A DNA stretch of 64,000 bases, taken from positions 4,164,501 through 4,228,500 of the forward strand of contig JALIGW010000029.1 of assembly GCA_023053685.1 (NCBI GenBank), given 5' to 3'. The notes below the pieces were generated by a model. It was given only the letters and a program-made list of their open reading frames with translations. It was not told where the DNA came from and did no database searches. The position numbers and the translations under genes are program-made. The DNA is from Diadophis punctatus similis (Eukaryota; Chordata; Lepidosauria; Squamata; Dipsadidae). Shown one piece after another: positions 37,579 through 64,000 of this stretch (the stretch's first letter is position 1; the number at the start of each line of letters is the position of its first letter).

Positions 37579-39535
37579 AAAAACTTTTTAGACTTTTGTA
37601 AACCCCTGGGTTTTGGGAAGACTGCTTAAATGTCCCTCCAGTGAAAGTGAAATATCTTTCGGCTACCCAAGATTCTTGGAGAATGAATTTGTTTAGCCAT
37701 GAAGTGCCCCCCACCCCACTTCAGTGTATCTGCATCCACTAGGCTTCCAGCAAGCACCCAAATTATTCCTCCAATCTTATTTGCAGCAAACTAGAACACG
37801 CCAAGATCTTGTGGCAAACAGAGATCTCACAGCTTTATTCGAGGTGCCTTTGACCCATCAAGGTTTTTTTTTCTTCCCTAGACGTATGAGTGGCTTTTAA
37901 ATCGTAGGTGTGCATAAATGAGGATGTAGCCTGAGATAGTGTACACCTATTACTGTGGCGGCAGGAGGAGATTGTACTTTTAGGTCGCCATGTGCATATA
38001 TGGGAGAAGAGAGGGACTGGGTATGTGGGTGTGTACGCACACTGACATCAGCACGTGCAGGTGTTGGTGCCCTCAGGCTTCAAGAAGTGTCATTTCCCAA
38101 GAACAGGAAATAAGTATGCAATTTGATTGAGAGGGTAACAGTTCTTGTTATGTACTTCTACATCCTTCAAATACCTGCAAGAGGTACGTCAATCTCCTCC
38201 CAGATCAAATATTCACTATAGTGAAAACTTTCAGTGACTCGACACACACACTACACACACCAAAGAGCATACCATTTCATCCACAAAAGGAAAACACCCC
38301 TCCACCAGCATTTTGCTATAGCCGTGTCGGCTGCCCAGCTCTGGACTATGTTGCCAAGTAACAAGGTTGGCTCTGGAGACGGATCAGAGGATTACATTTA
38401 AGCAAATACGACAGCAGGGCCTTCGTAGCCATAAAACCTTTTATTTGTTTCAAGTGACTGAAGGGGAAACAATCCTTTCCTCTTTGTCTGAAATGCAATA
38501 TATGGCAGCAGAGAGAGCGAAAGCCTCACTTTCTTGTCTTGCCTCCCTATCTTAGTGTGAAAGAAAAGAGGCTAGTGCCAAGCATGATTACAAAAAAAAA
38601 ATTCATAAAATTATATGGAACACGAGAAGGAAAAAAATGGGAAATATAATGGTAAAGAGAATTGACTGCCATATGCATGAGTGAGTGAATGTGATACAAA
38701 GTGCATAAATGTGCTTCATCCTCCCTCTTCCCACAAATCCCTTCCCTCCCCCCCAAATCCCCTCCAAGATGTTAGATGGGAACTCCGTCTATAACCCATA
38801 AAATGCTGACTGGAACATCTGCTGTTAAGGCCCCAGAAGTAGGACAGCACATCTGCAACAACAACAAAAATTGACAAGGATTACAAAAATTGGCAGGGCT
38901 GTCTGCTGAAGCACTCCCTCCCTCCCTCCCACACTAGTCATTGACTTCAACTCATTGGCAAATGTTTAGTCTCCCATGTAAACCAGCACACTCTCTGGAA
39001 CAACTTAATTGTGGCAAGGTGACTTTCTTAAAACCTTTTTCAGTTGTGCATCGTGTCAGATCCTCTGTGCAGTACATTTGGGACAAGGGCTGCTACGGGA
39101 AAAGACTCTGCAACAAAATCATTTAAATCAAGGGCTATTTACTTTTTCAGACTCTGCTACCCAAACACCACCTCAAAATATCTTAGCACAAGACCGCTCT
39201 AACTGAAATGACTGCCATCTTGTGAGCTCTTTGCGTTCTCATTCAAGATTCAGTGGGAATTTGGTAATATTTTATTCCTATTATTGTTACTATTACTACT
39301 AGTACTATTAAATGGGTGCTTTGGCAGGAACGGACTTAACTGGAAAAACCACAAGCATGAAAATTCAGTTAAAAGTGAGTCAATCAAAGAAGGGCAAGTA
39401 AAATACAGGATGATTTATCAGGCCTCTCTGCACTGGGGGACATTATTCATGCATTTCCATGGTAGAGAATGATAATGTAATAACTGCATAAACCAGCAGA
39501 ATGCTGATTCTTGCAGAACTATTTCCAAGCACGCT
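37579..39535. other. intergenic, no gene recognised
   Basis: Several short frames, none with a recognisable product. Confidence 0.5.
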
Positions 39536-39543
39536 CCTTTGGG

Positions 39544-39892
39544 CAGGGGTGGGTTCAAACTTACCTCGCTGCTGGTTCGCTTCCTCCCGCGCTGCGTGGC
39601 TGCACTGCGTGTGCACGTGTGTGCTGTGGGCTTGCGCATGCGCAGTGACAAAAAATCCCAAAAATTCCCCCCCAAAAAAAGCCGAAAACAAGATAGCGAC
39701 CGCATGCACAGTGCCAGAAACTCAGCTTCTGCGCATGCTCAGAAGGAAAAAATTTTTTAAATTTTTTTTAAAAGATGGTGGCACCCACAGACCGGCACAG
39801 ACCGAACCAGTTCCGTGACATCATCGTGACGTCACCAGCGGGTGGCTACCGGTTCGGCCGAACCGGTCCGAACCGAGAGGAACCCACCTCTG
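39544..39892. mobile_element. hAT-type MITE, family A copy 5
   Basis: Starts CAGGGGTGGGTTCAAAC and ends GAACCCACCTCTG. Exact target duplication CCTTTGGG at 39536-39543 and 39893-39900. The right half repeats ACCGGTTCGG / CCGAACCGGT motifs. Confidence 0.93.
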
Positions 39893-40284
39893 CCTTTGGG
39901 TCACATCATATGAGCTCCAGGATTGTTTTTTTTACCCAGGCTATTCACAAAGAAAAATAGCAGAGGGTCTGCAAATGTCTCCATGGCTCAATTCTGCCAA
40001 GATATGGATACTGATATCTGGCTTCTGGTAAAAGAAAAGCGGAGGCTATTCCATTGTGCCTGACTGCAGAGATTCCAACAAGCAAGAGCAAAAATATAAT
40101 TAAACCTGAGACTAATATACCTATTTAGGATACAGGAGTGCCATCCTAGGCACAGCTGCAATGCATATCTAAAATAATTTACTAGTGCAGTCTTCTTCTA
40201 TTCAAGCAATTCTAAGAAAAGAATTTGTCCTCTAGTAATTCTGGGCTTCCATCAGAACAAAACGTTGAAATGTATGAGAAGCCC

Positions 40285-40860
40285 AATCTCACAGCACTGT
40301 TTTATTAAAAGCCAAAGGAGAATTTAGACAGGGCAAAGTTTTGCCCAGAAAGTTATCTCTGATGAGTCCAGTGGCAGCACAAAAACTAACCTAATTCATA
40401 TTGCTACGTTACATCAGAGGATGCAAATATTCCCCCAGCATTAATTCATTAAAAAAGCAAACTGCAATCTCAAGTATGGAATGCTAATGAAAACTTCTTG
40501 ATGCTGCAAATGTATCTCAAGTCAGAATGTGATGAAGCACATGGAAGAGATAATTTAGGATTTATGAATAATGACAATTCAGAAATCTAACAGATACTCT
40601 TATGATTCTTCCAAACATGTCAGCTATGAAGAATGTAGGAGTTTAAGTGCCTGATCTTCCTTAGGGACAGCAATTCCAGGTCTTAGAGCAGCCATAAGGC
40701 ATTTCGCTGTGGGAACTCTGGCCCAGCTGCCAAATTCTACAAACGTTATTTGCAGCTGCAGAACCAAAATGCCCAAGTGTGCAGTATGATTCCATTGCAA
40801 AACTACAGGATCAAATGCCTTCTTGGGAAGACAGATACTTGCCTGAAAGTTGGTTGGATT
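40285..40860 (-). other. TNKS1BP1: TNKS1BP1 3' UTR (inferred)
   Basis: Runs from the stop codon at 40863-40861 down to a minus-strand AATAAA at 40306-40301, with TGTGAGATTGGGCTT just downstream. Free of the repeats that crowd both sides. The end is inferred from the signal only. Confidence 0.55.
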
Positions 40861-61797
<20,937 letters not shown>

Positions 61798-62007
61798 AAA
61801 GGCCAGCCCCTAGGACATACACACACACAGGCACAAAAAAGGTTAGGCAATTTGCAAAATCATCTCAAGAAATAACCAAGGCTTCTTATCAGATGGCACA
61901 GCACTGATATTAAATCATCAAAATGAAATTTCCCCAATACTTTTGCTTACTATTTTTAGCTAGGTTTTAGCTTTAATAGGAGGTACCATTCCTTGTCTTT
62001 CTCTGAG

Positions 62008-62043
62008 AGGGAGGGAGGGGGAGGGGGAGGGAGGGAGGGGGAG
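62008..62043. repeat. (GGGAG)n microsatellite
   Basis: Short G-rich array of GGGAG/GGGGAG units. Confidence 0.93.
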
Positions 62044-62859
62044 AGAAAATATGAGAATATATCATTTTAGGCCACTCCCAGGGCAGGCTGGAACAAAGAT
62101 GAAGGAAGCACAACTCTCACAAGCAACCAGCCCATGACTCACACTGAAAGTAGAAAAACTCAAATGCATCAGGGTTTAGGTTTCCTAACCTATGCTGCTG
62201 CCCTGTTCAGCAAAGTACTTGCACCACCTTTGTCGCACCCTCTCCTCCTCTGCCAACTTTCTATTCTCCTCCATTTAATGCCGATTTGTCTCTTCCACCC
62301 CTGATCTTTCTTTCTTTCTGCTGTCAGCTCTTGTCATTTCACCGCAGCACTCCCATTTGGCTGCTTTTCTAATCTGAGCCATTCTCCTCCTTCCAAGTTC
62401 CTTTCAGCTACCTCCCTCTCCCCAACCCCCCAGTAATGGGAGAAATTCAGCTCAGCGCCATCCCAGCTGTACATGTTCCCAACCAGACTGCACAGGGCAA
62501 GCAGTAAACATCTGGAGTGCTTCCCCTTTCCTGATTTCTCAATCACTTGGCAGAGCCACTGGAATTCAATGAGGTAAAGCTGGGGCCTGCTCCCATCACT
62601 ACAGCAACGACCTCCCACTAGATTTCAACAATGGGCCAAACTCTCTCCAAGAAGGGAAACAGCATTACAAAGAGTGTGTGTAGCAGAAACTGTTCCAATT
62701 GGCTATATTCGAAACAGAAGTGGACCCAGAATGAGGCCACAGAAGGGCTCATGAAGAGCTCCCCTTTAGTCAGATAGGGGGGGGGGGGGGAATTATCACA
62801 GTGGACAAAGGGAGGAGAATAAGGCATCCTTGAAAGACCGTAAAAACACCCCCATTCTC

Positions 62860-62878
62860 AGTCTGCCATCTTGGGAAC
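62860..62878 (-). promoter_or_regulatory. YY1-like element, possible TNKS1BP1 start region
   Basis: The minus strand reads CCAAGATGGCAGACTGAG, close to the YY1 consensus AANATGGCGGC found at or just after many vertebrate transcription starts. It lies about 1.05 kb upstream of the first coding exon, on the gene's strand, where a non-coding first exon is expected. Only position and motif support this. Confidence 0.3.
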
Positions 62879-62974
62879 CAGCAAGCAACTTCTTCCATGC
62901 CTGAATGAAGGAGACTGAAGAACAGACTGACAGGACTCCACTTGCTGCTTAGCCCTTCATCTCATCCCTTAGTA

Positions 62975-63402
62975 CAGTGATGGCAAACTTATGGCACGCG
63001 TGCCACAGGTGGCACACGGAGCCATATCTGCCGGCACGCGAGCCGTTGCCCTAGGTCAACTCCAGCATGCATGTGCGTGCCGGCCAGTTGATTTTTGGCT
63101 CGTGTGGAGGCTCTGTGAGGGCATTTTAGGTTTCCAGAGGGCCTCCGAGGGGGTGTTTTCGCCCTCCCCAGGCTCCAGGGAAGCCTCTGGAGCCTGGGGA
63201 GGGTGAAAAATGGGCCTACCAGGCCCACCGGAAGTCGGAAAATGGGCCATTTCCGGCCTCCAGAGGGCCTCTGTGGGGGCGGGAGAGGCCGTTTTCACCC
63301 TCCCCAGGCATTGAATTATGGGTGTGGGCACTCACACACGTGCGTGACAGCGCACGCGCATGCGTTTTCGGCACCCGAGGGAAAAAAGGTTCGCCATCAC
63401 TG
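62975..63402. mobile_element. hAT-type MITE, family B copy 4
   Basis: Ends CAGTGATGGCAAACTTATGG and GGTTCGCCATCACTG. Exact target duplication CCTTAGTA at 62967-62974 and 63403-63410. Orientation is opposite to copies at 1026 and 43936, judging by the interior. Confidence 0.94.
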
Positions 63403-63474
63403 CCTTAGTAGCTACAAGCCAACCTCTTCTGCGGATAACACGGACTCAAGTTGAATCTTTGTATTACCCACATA

Positions 63475-63704
63475 CAGGTAGTCCTTGTTTAGCAACCAGA
63501 ATTGGGACCAGAAACTCGATCATTAAACGAAGCAGTTGCTAAGTGAAACCTGACAGTACTTATGTTCTTACTTCAGCTTTCCTTGGCCTTACAAGACGTG
63601 CAAAGATTGAGTATGCGAGGGCTGGTTATAAAGATACTTTTTTATCACCATTGTAACTACGAACAGTCATTAAACAAGGCAGTAGCTAGACAAGAACTTA
63701 TCTG
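63475..63704. mobile_element. pogo/Tigger-like MITE, copy 5, internally deleted
   Basis: Starts CAGGTAGTCCTTGTTTAGC after TA and ends CAAGAACTTATCTG before TA. At 230 bp it lacks about 150 bp of the interior of the full copy. Confidence 0.8.
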
Positions 63705-64000
63705 TACTGCTGCTTTCTAGCCTTTTCTCTCTTCTTAATATTAATTCCAATTATGCAAAGACTTAGCTCTTGAAGGACCATCCAATACATACTATTTAAT
63801 CTGTTTTGATCTATAAAGACACACAACAGTTACAATGGTTGGAATTTCTGGGTTGTAGTCCCAACGTATCTACAGAATCGGTTGCAGAAAACATTCGTCA
63901 ACCAGGGTAAAACTGACAAACATTTCAGTGTGCAAAATGTAAGCTAATGTAGCGGCATTTTATCAAGCAGTCCAGCCAGTGCACACATAAGGTTAATCTA
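63705..64000. other. intergenic, nothing recognised
   Basis: No feature seen to the window end. Confidence 0.5.

Overview
The window is nuclear DNA from a squamate reptile, most likely a snake. The signs are two amniote genes with introns, a tRNA-headed SINE whose body matches the squamate Sauria/Squam1 family, CR1/L2-type LINEs that run into (AATAG)n and (GATA)n arrays, and many hAT and pogo-type MITEs. Nothing looks prokaryotic, and I see no CRISPR array, rRNA gene or tRNA gene.

Two genes can be named, both on the minus strand. APLNR (apelin receptor) is a single coding exon at 25334-26440. TNKS1BP1 (182 kDa tankyrase-1-binding protein) has ten coding exons between 61797 and 40861. The exon phases chain correctly and give a 4947-nt CDS (1648 aa plus stop). 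Its last exon is only 61 nt and lies 4.6 kb from the previous one; one of its introns appears to be GC-AG. APLNR next to TNKS1BP1 in the same orientation matches my memory of human chromosome 11q12.

Layout: 1-17 kb is intergenic and repeat-rich, with a LINE reverse transcriptase fragment at 2970-4366. At 17861-18980 is an orphan plus-strand stretch that looks like the 3' terminal exon of an unidentified gene. From 19 to 24 kb there are repeats. From 24.2 to 26.4 kb lie APLNR and its probable 3' UTR, which ends at a palindromic poly(A) element. From 26.4 to 40.3 kb is intergenic DNA with dated insertions (8-bp, TA and 17-bp target-site duplications). From 40.3 to 61.8 kb is TNKS1BP1. From 61.8 to 64 kb is its probable promoter side, plus MITEs.

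The most informative points are the GC-AG intron and the remote micro-exon of TNKS1BP1, an apparent shift of its tankyrase-binding hexapeptide, the orphan terminal exon, the bidirectional poly(A) palindrome, and a dense set of hAT MITEs of several families with readable 8-bp target duplications. I did not find evidence of a wholly new biological system. The two genes are known, and most of the remaining structure is transposon-derived.
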